A stretch of 64,000 nucleotides of DNA, from NCBI RefSeq assembly GCF_008831285.2, contig NC_045141.1, positions 3,799,224 to 3,863,223 on the forward strand. The letters run 5' to 3'. The notes under the pieces were generated by a model. That model made no database searches and was not told where the DNA came from. It saw only the letters and a list, made by a program, of their open reading frames with translations. This document shows, one piece after another, positions 45,870 to 60,000 of this stretch (the stretch's first letter is position 1; the number at the start of each line of letters is the position of its first letter). The DNA comes from Nymphaea colorata. Its lineage: Eukaryota; Streptophyta; Magnoliopsida; Nymphaeales; Nymphaeaceae. Both the position numbers and the translations under genes were made by a program.

Positions 45870-48800
45870 AAGGATTTCTTGTTGTGGAAAACGCAAATCC
45901 TTGGTCTGATAGAGAGCCAAGATATTATTGATGGGACGATTCTCATGCCATCTTCTACCATTGAATCCATTCAGAATGGTGAAACCATGAGACGACCAAA
46001 CCCTGATTATTATGCTTGGAAAAAATCAGACCGCCTTCTAAGAGGTTGGGTCACTAGGTCTCTCATAGAAGAGGTCCGACTTAAGTATGGAAAACATTGA
46101 CAAGAGCTTTTGCTCATGAATCAAAGAATAGAGAAATCATGCTGACAGGAAAGCTACAACTCCACCGCAAACAAGATAAACTTGTCACTCAATATGTTAC
46201 TGGTTTCAAAGCTGTATGAGATGAACTTTCAGCAATAGAGAAGCCTCTTGAGGATGATGACAAAGACTTTTGGCTTGTTAACAGTCATGGACCAGGGTAT
46301 GAGTCATTCATGACTTCTATCCTCAAGCCACCAGTTCCTTCATATCTTGACGCATTGTCATTATTTCAAGGGCATGAAACGATGAAGGACTTACATGCAG
46401 GAGAGACTAGGTTGAACAGCCAAATGGCCGTCTTCACTCAACAATCCAGCAATCAAAACAACAAAAAACGACACAACAATAGTAGGCGCAATACCAATAA
46501 CAACAATAATCGGTTCAACTCCAAGGGACGTGGGTTCAATCCAGCAACCCAAACACAAATCAGTAAAGATCGGTCAATGGAGAGACAAATAAATCGAAGG
46601 TACCGTGTCAAATTTGTGGCCTAAATAATCACAATATCTTTAAATGTTATCACATATTTGATCACGCTTATCAGCCACGCGATATGCCACAAGCATTTGC
46701 TGCTATGAAAATTGTTGATCCTATTGTTCAAGATTTGTTCCCTGACATTGGAGCAAGCTCTCATGTGACCGATGATTTATGAAAGCTCAAAAGTTGTATT
46801 CAATATAGAGGAACAAAAAAAATTATGGTAGGAAATAGTCAACATCTTGATATTACACACATCAGAGTTGCTGACATTCATGTGGGGAACCGAATGATTT
46901 TCTCTCGACAACGTGCTTGTAGTGCCCGATATTAAGAAAAATATTATTTCTATCAGCCAACTTACTTCTTCTATGCCTTATGTGATTGAATTCTCTTTCA
47001 ATTTTTTTGCTATTAAGGACAAGGAGACCAAGAAAGTGATTGCAATGGGGTCTAGAGAAGGTGATTTGTACGCCCTAAAGCCAAACTGATGAAGGTGTTG
47101 TTTTCAACGAGATTCCGATCAGCTCCCTTTGAAGTTTGGCACGGATGTCTTGGGCATCAACACCACAAAATATTAGAGTTTATGACTGCAAATAAGTTTA
47201 ATACTATGACAAAAAATTTGCCTAAATATTTTACTTGTGCTAGTTGTTAGATGGGGAAGCCGTGTAGACTCCCATTTATTTCTGTTGATGATTAGTGTGA
47301 TTCATTATTTGCTAAAGTTCACTATGATTTATGCGGACCAGCTCCTATTGCTTCTTGTTAAAATATCAAATATTATGCATTATTTGTAGATCAATTCTCT
47401 AGATATTCATGGATTTATCCTCTGAAACAAAAATCTGAATTTTTTGCCAAATTTCTTGAATTTCATAAAATGATTCAAACTCAATTTGATGTGAAGTTCA
47501 AGGTGTTTCAAAGTGACGAGGGACGTGAGTTTAATAGCTCGGTTCTCATGGATTACTTAAACGAGAATGACATCAAACATCAAAAATCTTGTTCTAAGAC
47601 GCCCGAACAAAATGGTACGGTGGAATGAAAGCATAGGTCTATTACAGAATTGAGACTTACTATGTTGTTTCAGAGCCATCTTCCAGCTCAATATTGGGTC
47701 GATGCATTCTCCACTACGGTATGGCTTATCAACAGACTTCCATCACAAGTTTTATACATGCAAAGTCCATATGAACTGCTTTTCAAAAAACGGCATGATT
47801 ATTCCTGTCTTCGTGCCTTTGGATCTACATGCTATCCTTACATTAGAGGATATATTAATCATAAATTTCAGCCCAAGTCTCTACCATGTGTGTTTCTTGG
47901 ATATAGCAACCATCATAAAGGATATTGATGTTTGTATCCTCCCACTGGATGTACATCTCAAGCCATGTCGTATTCGACGAAACCATTTTTCCCTACCGAA
48001 ATACCACACCAACTCCTAGGGCCATCACCTCCAATGCTGATTTTGTATCCTTTTCAGACTCGTCCACTAACCATCATCATGAATCTCAACGTCTAGCCCA
48101 AATGCACAATTCTGAAGACCCTCCTTCACCACTATCCGAAGACCCCCCTTCACCGCCATCCTCACCAATACCATTGCCTCCATCACCGATCCCACTCACC
48201 CTCCCTAGCCCACCATTACCTTCCACGAACCCCTCTCTTTCAACTCATTCTAGGACTACTCGATCCAAATCCGGCATTGACAAACCTAATCATAAGTATG
48301 TCTTTACTACCTCATCCATTCCAACCAAACCATCACATTGTACCCTTGCTCTCAAGCACCCAGGTTGGTATCAGACTATGAAAGAGGAAATGGCTGCTTT
48401 ATAGGGTAATCACACCTGAAATCTTGTGCCTTCTACACCAAATATGCATGTGATCGGTAGCCGTTGGGTCTTCAAAACCAAACTGAAAGGTGACGAACAG
48501 CTTGAACGGCTTAAGGCCCGACTTGTAGCACAAGGATATAGTCAAGTTCAATGTCTGGATTTCTTGGAAACCTTCTCCCCAATGGTGAAATTTGCTACTA
48601 TAAGAATCGTCCTTACTCTCGCTCTTGCATTTGATTGGCCTCTCAAGTAATTAGATGTCAAGAATGCATTTCTGAATGGTTATCTACATGAGCTAGTGTA
48701 TATTGAGCAGCCTCCTAGATTTAAAGTTCCATCCAAGCCACATCATGTTTGCAGATTAAATCGAGCTCTCCATGGATTAAAACAAGCACATCGGGCGTGG

Positions 48801-49850
48801 TATGACAGATTTGTCAAATTTTTATTTTCTATGGACTTCATTGCCAGCATCACAGATCCATCTTTTTTTGTTCGCAGACAAGAAAAATTTGTCACAATTT
48901 TGTTATTGTATGTTGATGATATCATTTTTACGAGTAATTCTCATTCATTCATATCATCTTTTCTAGTGACTGTCAGACAACAATTTGCTATGAATGATCT
49001 GGGTGGTCTGAATTATTTTTTGGGATGTCTAGTTGTACACACTTCTGCTAGCCTGTTTATGCATCAGTCTAAATATGTTCAAGATATTATCTCTCGAGCA
49101 CAAATGCAGCACTGTAAAACGGTGACCACACCTATTACTTCCATATCAAAATCGTTTGACAACTTCAATCCTCCCTATTACAACATGTCGAAGTCTAGTT
49201 GGGGCACTACAATATCTGACAATTACACAGTCAATAAATTTTTTCATGTCAATTCGTGCATGCCCCAACGATGAAACATTTCCAGCTCTTGCAATGGATT
49301 TTCTGATATGTTCACGGCACATGTCAATATGGCATTCAGTTTTATGAATCTCAAGATTTGACCCTCAAGGCTTATTCTGATGCGGATTGAGCTAGCTACC
49401 TAATACTCATCGTTCAACCTCCAACTACTGTATATTTCTTGGTCCAAATTGTATATCTTGGAGCTCTAAGAAGCAACCAACTGTTGCTTGTTCGTCATGT
49501 GAGGCTGAATATAAGGCTCTCGCTGGGGCTGCTGCTGAAATTAAGTGGCTTACATTTATTCTGTAGGATCTTGGTGTTTATCTCTCCAAAGCTCTTATTT
49601 TATTGAGTGATAATCTTTCGGCATTACACACTACTATCAAGCCAGTATTTCATTCACGTATGAAACATTTGGAACTAGATTATCATTTTGTTCGAAAACA
49701 AGTCGCGCTGGGTAATATGGACACTCAATTCGTGATAACCAAAGGTCAGCTTGCTGATCTTTTTACCAAACCTTTGTCTCAGCAATGGCTCACCTTCCTC
49801 ATTTGGCATCTTGGCTTACATCTCCCACCTTCCCTTCAGTTGAGGGGGGA
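45870..49850 (+). pseudogene. Copia-3 gag-pol, heavily decayed
   Basis: Gag pieces: LLWKTQILGLIESQDIIDG at about 45880, and an asparagine-rich stretch near 46440-46530. The zinc knuckle survives in a broken frame near 46612-46660. The protease core reads DIGASSHVTDD, with Ile for the Ser after the catalytic Asp, near 46745. The integrase keeps FQSDEGREFN and TPEQNGTVE with a stop right after (47510-47630). A Pro/Ser-rich linker spans about 48110-48240. RT retains GSRWVFKTKLKG and YVDDIIFTSN (about 48908-48940), with stops at 48402, 48417 and 48648. RNase H has DAD followed by TGA (about 49379-49390), SSCEAEYKAL and the tail ADLFTKPLS. Multiple frameshifts rule out function. Confidence 0.9.
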
Positions 49851-50331
49851 TGATAATGCACCAGCTTCAACGGATCACAACTCCAACAAATCAGGTGTAA
49901 ACAATGCATCAGTTTCAATGAATCATAACTCCAACAAATCAGGCGCCACCAATTTAGAAGGAAATCAAATCAGCCGAGAGACAAAAATGCCTCTTCATTA
50001 TACTCTAGCAATGGCTCACCATTCAAGCGAACAATGAGTAATCAAAATGGAAACAAAGCAAATCAAACGAGCAACAAAAATGCATCAGGATGACGTCGGG
50101 TTCCTCTGTTTAAAACCAAAGGAGAAATTCAAGGAGGCGAAACTCAAGGACACATGTTGTAAACCAATAAAAATTGATGAATTCAAATTTGAATTCATCA
50201 ATACCGTGTATAAAACATTGATTAAGAAAGGAAACCAAATCATCAAAAGAATTGATGACTGAGTCGTGGAGTAGGAATCTTCCGAACCACGTTAATTTTT
50301 CTGGTCATCTTCTTCTTCTTTCCTTTTTTCA
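49851..50331 (+). repeat. Copia-3 3' LTR
   Basis: 481 bases, TGATAATGC...TTTTTTCA; preceded by GAGGGGGGA. Confidence 0.93.
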
Positions 50332-50744
50332 TGAACTTGCAAAACAACTTTTGTATTCTAGGATGAGAGCACTCATACAACTGATGACACCCACGAGACC
50401 ACCATATCACAACTTACACTTGGTACAATATGCACATTCTCAATCACCTATTTATAAGACTTCAAGACCGTAACTTATGACCCACAACTTCCATCATAAT
50501 GATGGTGTAACTCATGACATAAAGCACATTACATACATAAAGCACATTACATTCATGACATTAACACATCAGTTAAGGGTAAACCATAATGTCATTAACC
50601 TTGGTAACTTATTTTTAACTCGACCATATTAAAAAAATAAAACTGCTACACATTAGTGTAATACTTAATTTTTTAACTCTCATATGCATTATTGTGCATT
50701 ACTATAACATCAATTTTAAACTCCTTGCATGTTCATTCATTTGC

Positions 50745-51645
50745 ATAATATTTTAATACTCTCCCTTGATGCAAAACTCGATACTCCAAGGGATGGCCTT
50801 AATTTTATGAACTTTGAATCGTTGAGTGATTTCGTAAACCCATCTTCAAGTTGAACATTTGTGGAAAAATATTTCATTATTATCATTCCATCAGCAACAA
50901 CTTCACGGATAAAATGATGTTGTAACACAATGTGTTTAGTTCTTCCATGGCATACCGGATTTTGTCATAGCGGTTGTTGTTCTATTGTCACAAAATAACT
51001 TTGTTGCCTTGAATTGTTTTTATGCAAGTCTGTCAAAATTCTTTGAATCCATATTGCCTAAAATGTGGTTGCAAATGTCTAAACATACTCTACTTCAAAA
51101 GATGATAGGGCTATAGTTGCTTGTTTTTACAACATTCACGACACAGCCCCTCGGCCAATGGTAAAAGCACACCCACTTGTGCTTTTCATATCATCAACAA
51201 AACTATCCCAATCGATGTCAGAAAAGCTAATTAGCTTAAAATCAGGATTAGATGGGTATCAAATCTCATAGTTGGTTGTTGATCAGATGTAACAGAGGAT
51301 CCGCTTTGCTGTTTCAAAATGATATATTAATCGACAATGCATAAACCTTGTGATCAGACCAACTAGTTAACAAAATATGGGTGTGTCTATATGAGGTAAA
51401 TCAATTTTCCAATCAAACTCTTGTATAACTTCTCATCAGCTAACATAGTGTCATCATTTATAGTTAACTTATCCTTAATGTTTATAAGAGTTGAACATGA
51501 TTTGCATGATAACATATTATATTTCTCAAGTATAGTTAAAGCATATTTTTCTTGAAAAATAAACGTACCATTATCAATTTATTGAACTTGAAGTCCCAGA
51601 AAATAATGTAACAATCCCATATCTGACATAAAATTCACATATCAT
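50745..51645 (-). pseudogene. Copia-4 RT/RNase H fragment
   Basis: Read on the minus strand, broken frames give QEKYALTILEKYNMLSCKS and LYKSLIGKLIYL (RT end), then a TSGCAFTIGRGAVSW-like RNase H start, ALSSFEVEYV, NPVCHGRTKHIVLQHHFIRE and DGFTKSL, ending near 50745 just before the LTR. This is the C-terminal end of a copia polyprotein. Gag, integrase and most of RT are missing, and I found no 5' LTR to the right, so copia-4 is truncated near 51645. Confidence 0.85.
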
Positions 51646-53560
51646 GCTTGTATTAAATTTTTCAATGAGACTAATAGAGGAGGTTTTTACATAGGAACCC
51701 ACAAGAAGTTGGTCGCCATAAAAAGGCAAAAAATAGATGGCTGCACTATTCCTTACTGTTACAAATCAAAGGAGAAAAACAATTCATTGCTCCTACTTGT
51801 TTTAATAAAAGTGAACAATGTGGTACTATTTGGGAATTTATTTGTTTAGTACTCAATTGTGCCTTTTGGAGGAATAGGGGAGATGAATCCTACCAAATGA
51901 AAAATGCAGGTCCGTCTTCAAGGACAATATACATCAAATAAAGGGCTACCCAGATGTACTAAAACTGACATAATTTCATATTTTGGGGTTAGAAGCAGCA
52001 ACCAGCCATTATCTTGCGAAGTACTATTTAGTATTCATTTTCTACACACTATCATTCTAGATACATGGCACCTGCAAATGATGAATTGATTCCATGAATT
52101 AGGTCTGGGCACCAATAGTGATGGTGGGATTGATCTCCATGAATCAAGCATTCATTGTCAATTTTCTATCTTGAGTTTTGTTCAGGTTGCTTCAATGTAC
52201 TGAAATTCATGCAAACAATCTTTCCTTTGCAATGATTATGAATTTATTTCCATGCATTCTTACTGACATATAATTTTCATTACTATCTTTGTTGGGTTTT
52301 CATCGGTAAGGTTTTTCTCAAGCATAAACTAGAAAGGTCGTTTACTTAGGAAAATTTTAGAAATTCAAAGATTGAAAAAAATATGAATAAGAACAATAGA
52401 AACCAATAGATTCTGCATACTTCTTGTCTTACAATAGATTAACTAAAGTAATCTAATTTTTAAAAGATGAATAAAAAATGCAAAACTATATGTCAGCCGC
52501 ATTCTAAAGAGAAGTTAATATCCAATCCGAGATTGACATTGTTGAGACATGTTTAAACTATAGGTAGAGAGATCAGGCAGCCCTATATATTCAAGATGAA
52601 ATTATTTGTAGAAGGTCAAAAGTTCAAACTCAACCCATTTACAAATTATTTATAGTATTCGGTAAATAAAGTATTCAGTTAATTGCTTAAAAGCAATAAA
52701 AAACTAACCTTTATTGTGAATGCTTAATTTCATTAGCAAGAACAACTTCAGGCTTCATAAGCATTTAGCACTCATTACTAGGTTGAACTTCAAATTGGAA
52801 AATGCAAAGCCATAAGATAATTAGAGATTAGATTGAAAGTGGACTTTAATTCAAAAAATTAGAGGGCAGAAATAATCAATAGGGAAAAGTCCAAGTAGAT
52901 TGACAAATTTAGATATATTAAAGGAAACATGCATATAGTCGATTTAGAACACAGCAAAATATGTACAGAGAAAGTCAGATACAACTGTTAAGAGAATCTT
53001 GAAAATTGATATGCATGAATATAATTTATGAAAATGTTATTTTGATTATTTCAGCTCATCTTGGATTATGACCACTCTAGTTAAACCTGATAATATCAAA
53101 ACCTCAATTACAGAAACTTTTAGTTATATTCAATTAAACCTGAAGTGTGTGCAAACTTCCAAAGGAAAAGAAGTCCTCCATCTGGCTTTGGGAATACCAA
53201 AGGATGGCCGTGATGCGGATTGTGGCTTACTTTTGTTGTCAGATAGTTGTTTTTCAATCTGTTTTGAGTTACATGGAAATATTTAGATCTTTTTCTCCTT
53301 TGGATCTAATTAGTAGATCCATTAAGTTATTGAGTTTAGTGGGTATAAAAACTCACATGTCACTTTTTTCGCTTTTTTTTGGATGATGACTTTCATAGAG
53401 AAAAACCCTGATTATTCTCATGATTTTCAATTGAACTGTAGATTATTTCATCAATTTATTAGTTGATTCAGGATTGAATATAAGTCCTCTCTTTTTCTGC
53501 ATCAAATTTGGTGTTATAGCCTTGGTTCATCCTCCCTAGATTGTGCATCTTCCGTAGATT

Positions 53561-53821
53561 GTGTTCCTGATGCCATGCAGTCTGAGGAAGAGTTCTGAGA
53601 GTCAACAAGAAGATTTCATGGAGCAGATTGCTTTGATGAAGGAGTCTATGGACACATGTCAAGACAAAATGCAGTCAATATGCAACAGGATGCTCAAGAA
53701 CTTTCAGGAAGGCATGCACGTAATACCTGAAAATTCACAATTGCTGGTGGAATCAATTGTCCAGTTACACACAATGTGCAAAGAACAAGATGAAACATTG
53801 AAAAGAGATTCAAGTCATTGA
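53561..53821 (+). CDS. Unidentified coiled-coil-like open frame
   Basis: 86 codons, acidic and heptad-like, with QQEDFMEQIALMKESMDTCQ and ENSQLLVESIVQLHTM as examples. It looks more protein-like than neighbouring frames, and the region before it contains a possible acceptor (GCCATGCAG, 53573-53580), so it could be an exon fragment rather than an ORF starting at the ATG. I do not recognise it. Downstream codons after the TGA are not obviously coding. It may be a captured or decayed gene piece. Confidence 0.2.
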   Translation: MFLMPCSLRKSSESQQEDFMEQIALMKESMDTCQDKMQSICNRMLKNFQEGMHVIPENSQLLVESIVQLHTMCKEQDETLKRDSSH

Positions 53822-54710
53822 AAAAATATTATGGCACGGGGAGAATTGAAGACTATGAACATGATGGTGTTTGGGAGAATCAAATGCCTAATTTTTCGCA
53901 TGTTCAGGTTCGAGTAGGGTATTGAGGAACACCAAAAATTCGATCAATGAATTTGAGGTTCTTGAGGAACCAATCGGATGAAATCCATCACCATCGCCAC
54001 CTAGGGATGACATCTAATGCCAAAGTCGACCCACCACTACCAGATTCCGCTACTGTTCTTGAGATTCTGGCGATGGCTTGCCAGAAGAGGTAAACCCCTC
54101 TTCCTACCACTATGCATGTGATGGGCCGACATGAAAGAGGACAGTCGACCCTTCTAATCACCAGAGCACGCCAGCCAGCCAGCCAGCATGGGCTGACCAC
54201 CATGCAACAGTGTTTGGTGTGACATTTTTCCTAAGGTTGTATGTCACATTCTATTAGAGTGGCTTTAGCAGTATGATAGTAAGGTTGTCTGCAATGGTCA
54301 TACAAATATATACACCTTCAAAATCCTTGGATAAGTGTCAGGTTGCTGCCCTAAAGACATCACCATTTAAGAAAGCTATAGGGTTGGCCGACCATAAAGC
54401 ATACTTGATTAGTATTCCTGATTTCTTTTGTATTTCAAGATGCATTGAATTTCTCAAAGTCTGAATTCTTTACGACCAAGGGAGAATGATGCAAACCGAA
54501 CCCATTGGGCCTAGTAGGTCTGGATTTGCTAGGTCCATGCATGGAGTCATCCTAGACGAGAGTGCCAATGGAGAGCACCAATGTGGATTCTTGCATGAGT
54601 CATAACTGAGGACACACGGGTGCAGGGGAAAGGGCCAGAGCACATGGTTAAAGTCATACGGATACTAGTACCGGTATGGGGATATTCGTGTGGACATGGG
54701 GATACAACAA

Positions 54711-54713
<3 letters not shown>

Positions 54714-54795
<82 letters not shown>
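54714..54795. repeat. (AT)n microsatellite
   Basis: About 80 bases of uninterrupted AT, the longest in the window. Confidence 0.95.
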
Positions 54796-54799
<4 letters not shown>

Positions 54800-55203
54800 T
54801 CAAAATTCTTTAAAAAATAAGCAACTTTCCACAAGAAATATGGAAAACATCACAAAACAAATGCAAAATTCCACAATTCTACAAAATTTATAAAATTCCA
54901 AAAAAGTGCAAAATTCCACAAAAGGACTGCAAAAGCAAAACCAACGTCTCCCGCAGTTCGTGTCAGAACAACGCACACTCCCAACATGCCAACATGACCA
55001 CCGTAATTATTCATGTTATTTCATAGTTCTATTGGTTGATCGCGGGACTGAGAAGATGTCCTCTTGTTTGCTGTATCAACATGTCACAACACACACTCCC
55101 AACTGCAAAATTTTCTGTTTGACTTTCATTGATTGCTTTTACCTGCTTTCCAAGCAATGCCTAGCGTAGACGAACTTAATTTCTCATGTCCTTGACTTTT
55201 CTA

Positions 55204-55402
55204 ACATAGACATATATGGTCAATATGCAACAACAACAGTAGCTTTCTATAAATTAATTATTTTTTACCAAACGCAACATGCAGTCCACGGTTAGGCCAT
55301 GAAAGGATAGATTTGTTGATTGTGTGGCTCATCTTGCCGCCTTTGTCAACAGAGTGAAACTTTAAATTGATGAACTGGTGACCTTTCATATATATGCAAT
55401 TT

Positions 55403-55446
<44 letters not shown>

Positions 55447-56965
55447 TACCACCACAATTAAATTAACTAGATAGCAGAAGCAAGCGAGTAAGTGAAAGGA
55501 CAATCAAACATAAATTAAAGGAAAAGAAAATCCAAAAAAATCAAAAAGAAAGTGGGTTTTCTTGTAGCAATGAGCGGGCCGCCTTAAACAAGGATCAGAT
55601 GTATATTTTAGCAGCGAAGAGCCAAAATTTTCACGTATGATCCTTAAAACATTTTCACGCATGGATCACTTAATGACCTGTTTCGTAAAATTTCAAAAGA
55701 GGCACGAGCATTATCATCCTTTATAAAATTTTTCAATCTTCGTTTTCTTTTCACAGAAACTGTTAGTATCTCTTCTAGAAACCTGTTTGAATATGTTTGT
55801 AATTAGTTATTCTTTTCGATTTTTTTTAATAATAGAAAGAAGTGATCGTTTTCTTCGTTCCAACCCAATCCATCGAATTTCCTCGAACTATGTAAGATAT
55901 TAATTTTTTCCAGTTCCTTTGGTCAGGTTTCTCGTTATCCATCAATGCATTGGGTGATAATGTTTGAAGAGTCTAAATATTTTTCTAAACGAAAGTTTTA
56001 AGAGGACCTTGACTGGGAGTTGTCAGCAGTATGGGTTACGTTAGGAAATACGCAGACACGAGACCCCTTCATGGGACTGTAATGCAAGCCCAAAAGGTCA
56101 TGGAAAATGCCTCACATCATTAGCCTGCTCGGTGGATCAAATCCACATAATGGTATGGTTAGGCCACTAGTATGACGGGTTCCTAGTACCTGGTCTAGTA
56201 GAGTTTGGGCCTGAACTTGAAAAAATCAGCTTTGGATCAATGCGAGTAGACTTGATGGGGTTTGATTCAACTTGATTTATTTTTTATATTATTTTTGTTT
56301 AATAATTATATATACATATATTATTATTAAAAATATAGTTTATATTTAAAAGTTTTTATTTTATATTTAAAAAATATTTTTATTCTAACTGAACCAACTA
56401 AGCCGAACACGAATGTTGGGCATCGAACTGAGCCCGAATTTGATTTTTGGGTGTCGAGCCTACCCAACCCGACCCATATTAAGTCGGGCCAGTCCGATGT
56501 TCAGCTTAACCATTAAGTCTTTTAGTCGACCAACACTACCTTCGATTTTATCAGGTAATTAAAGCTGACTTCGATCAAGCAGTGATAACAATAAAACAAA
56601 ACATTTGCGCATCTCTTTGCAAATAAAAGGCAAATAGATTTTTTTTTTTTAAGTTTTCTTTTGGATCAACAACGAATCTGCGCCAGTTTCAAAAAGATTT
56701 TTGGTTGATAAACAATCCCAAATCTAAGCAAAGCCAGGTAGAGTCATCTTTGAACCTATGGTAGAGTCCGCCTCTCGCACGTTTCCTCCCTTGTCACATC
56801 CCATCAAAAGTACTTGAGGACTTTCACATGCTACTTACTACTTACCGAATTAATGGAGTTGAAAAATTGTATTATTCTATATTTTACTAATAGCCTGTGA
56901 AATTAATTGAAAAACGAAAAGAAGCGTATGAACGGATAGAGCAATATCATGCAGACAGCCACCTT
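55204..56965. other. Upstream region of peroxidase D
   Basis: Contains the block similar to peroxidase A's distal upstream (55267-55353), (TC)n-(AT)n tracts at about 55402-55446, and a MITE-like insertion (56200-56535). From about 56695 (TTTTGGTTGATAAACA) the sequence matches duplication copies B and C. No gene. Confidence 0.55.
56200..56535. mobile_element. GC-armed, AT-cored MITE-like element
   Basis: Same plan as 43748-44110 but more diverged: GGGCCTGAAC-type left arm, an almost pure A/T core (about 56275-56390), and a right arm with GAGCCCGAA, CCCAACCCGACCC and GTCGGGCCAG. Ends are not sharp. Confidence 0.45.
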
Positions 56966-56972
56966 GTTAGGT
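56966..56972 (-). promoter_or_regulatory. AC-III-type MYB site upstream of peroxidase D
   Basis: GTTAGGT (minus ACCTAAC) in the block GTTAGGTGGAAGCC shared with peroxidase A. About 120 bases before the TATA box, slightly farther than in A. Confidence 0.45.
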
Positions 56973-57092
56973 GGAAGCCGCGTTAGCTACAAGACAATAA
57001 ATGCCGCAGAGTTGTCTGAACTGGTCAAGGTAATAAGGTATCTACGTGACCGACCACTCTTGCTCAATTCCACTTCCAATAGTCAATCAATC

Positions 57093-57100
57093 TATATAAA
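57093..57100 (+). promoter_or_regulatory. TATA box of peroxidase D
   Basis: TATATAAA, 57 bases before the ATG; the same sequence occurs in pseudogene B (30548-30555). Confidence 0.82.
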
Positions 57101-57157
57101 CGGATCCTTTGGCAACACTTGAAACCACATCTTGTGCGCCCCCTTAGCTACCCAGTC

Positions 57158-58508
<1,351 letters not shown>

Positions 58509-60000
58509 GAAGCCTTGAATTCAATTGGTTATAGAACTCCAACTAAGAATAATATTTGTTTCAGTTAGTTATAGAATATTGTCTAGTTTTTTGGATGTGT
58601 GAATCGTTTGTAAGGATTTATTTTCGACTTTCTGTTATTGTATAACATTATTCAGCTTCCGAATATGCCAATTGTGTGCAAGGAACCATACCGTTTTGGC
58701 TTTATTGCCATTTTTTAATGTTAGTGAGCCTTTCCAGGACTCAGGTATGTGACCGGCAATTTTTTGCTCCATAAGAATGTATAATTAACCTGTTTGAAGA
58801 GTTTGCTATTTGTCTTAAATAATTTAGATGTTGTTGCGTTTCTATACAAATGGTTTCACCTCGTCAGTGCAACAAAATGATCTTACGAGGCATAGCTTAT
58901 TCAAAACTACATCTGTTCTGAAATAACTATAATGCAAGATAAATCCACAGAAAAGTTGCTACATTTTCATAATGATCAAATAAAATAATATGTAACTGTC
59001 TTGGACAAGTTGATACTTTCTGGACAAGTCTATTAGCAAACCTTAAATCACTTTCCTAGTTTAATAATATAATTGGACAACTGATTCATAAATATCTATA
59101 TGCCAAAAATTCATAAATATCTATATGCCAAAAGAACTATGTGATTGTTCAGTAATCTTGTTTATATATCATAATATTTGCACCCCTCCCGCATGAGAGT
59201 GGGGAACACCGTGTGAAGCAATAGAAAATATGAATTTTTTTGGTTTGGAAGACTTTTAGGAATACTGGATCTGCTTGTTGGTACGAGGCTCGACTATTCC
59301 TGCCACCTTTAACAGGCGGTGATCAAGTGTACAATCATTTGATTGATCCTCTTATATGATTGTGCAGAAATTGGTTTTTTATTTTAAACTTGAATGAAAA
59401 TTTGCAATTCAATTTTAACAATAAAAATTTTGAATTTGTTTGGAAATTTGGTTGGAGATGTGGACTTAATTGAAAATTCATTTAAATTATTGTCATTTTG
59501 GAAATTGATTTGAATCAAGATTATTGATTTAATCTCGAGCATGAACTGAAAATTGGCTTCAACCAAAGCGATTGGCTTGAATTAGGAATTTGGAAATTTT
59601 ATTGAGTTTGGATTTTGAACCTTAAAATTGGAAATTTGATAATTGATTGTTTAGACTGATTTAGAAATGAGATGCGAATGGCAATTTTGTGAATCAAGTT
59701 TGAAAGGTTTTGAAATTTTGAAGAAATTCGAAGATGAAATTCCTTTTAGGAAAACTTTCGGTTTTAAAAACTTTGAGATCTTAAAAATATTTTTTAGAGT
59801 GTTTGTTTGCTCTGACGCAAGCGAATGAACCTAGTCTTCGTTGCAATATGACTTGGTCACTATAACAACTTCGAATTGGTTTGATTTAGTCTTAACGAAT
59901 GGTGTATGCTTATTGTAATGAGTGAATGTATGTTTAACAAAAGCAAACTACATACTTCACTCGTTTGTCTCTCAATGCATAATTTACTTGGTTTTCCTAG
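58509..60000. other. 3' flank of peroxidase D and AT-rich spacer
   Basis: Presumed 3' UTR, then AT-rich DNA rich in GAATTTTGAA words. Contains a 25-base tandem duplication, ATTCATAAATATCTATATGCC (59084-59133). No gene. Confidence 0.45.

Larger units (their letters stand above)
45247..50331 (+). mobile_element. Copia-3: Ty1/copia retrotransposon nested in copia-4
   Basis: 5085 bases with LTRs 45247-45759 and 49851-50331, starting TGATAATGCACCAGC and ending TTTTTTCA. The perfect target-site duplication is TGAAC (45242-45246 and 50332-50336). Primer-binding site at 45760, polypurine tract GAGGGGGGA at 49842-49850. LTR length differs partly because of a 27-base tandem duplication in the 5' LTR (45674-45700 / 45701-45727). 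Coding is heavily decayed. LTR and protein sequence differ from copia-1 and copia-2, so it is a separate family. Confidence 0.95.
45194..50758 (-). mobile_element. Copia-4 3' LTR, split by copia-3
   Basis: On the minus strand an LTR starts at 50758 (TATTAAAATATTATGC, TG changed to TA), carries a TATAAATAG box (minus, about 50457-50449), and runs to GTTCA at 50332. It continues after the 5085-base copia-3 insert at 45246, ending TTTTCAACA at 45194. Rejoined it is about 475 bases. A polypurine tract (AAGGGAGAG) and RNase H coding sequence lie directly upstream on the minus strand, fixing the orientation. It inserted in duplication copy C after GGTGAA. Confidence 0.82.
51646..55203. other. Unassigned AT-rich stretch
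   Basis: No gene that I can name. The best open frame is 53561-53821 (+, 86 codons), listed separately. The frame at 53068-53286 shows no domain. A block at about 52574-52640 has weak A-box and B-box-like words but is not a convincing tRNA or SINE. Confidence 0.35.

Noticed and set aside
52574-52640. Possible SINE or tRNA-like block with A-box and B-box-like words
   Set aside because: The B-box match (GGTCAAAAGTTCAAACTC) is poor, there is no cloverleaf, no clear tail and no target duplication.
51646-55203. Search for the 5' LTR of copia-4
   Set aside because: No second copy of the split LTR's ends was found to the right, so the element is treated as truncated.
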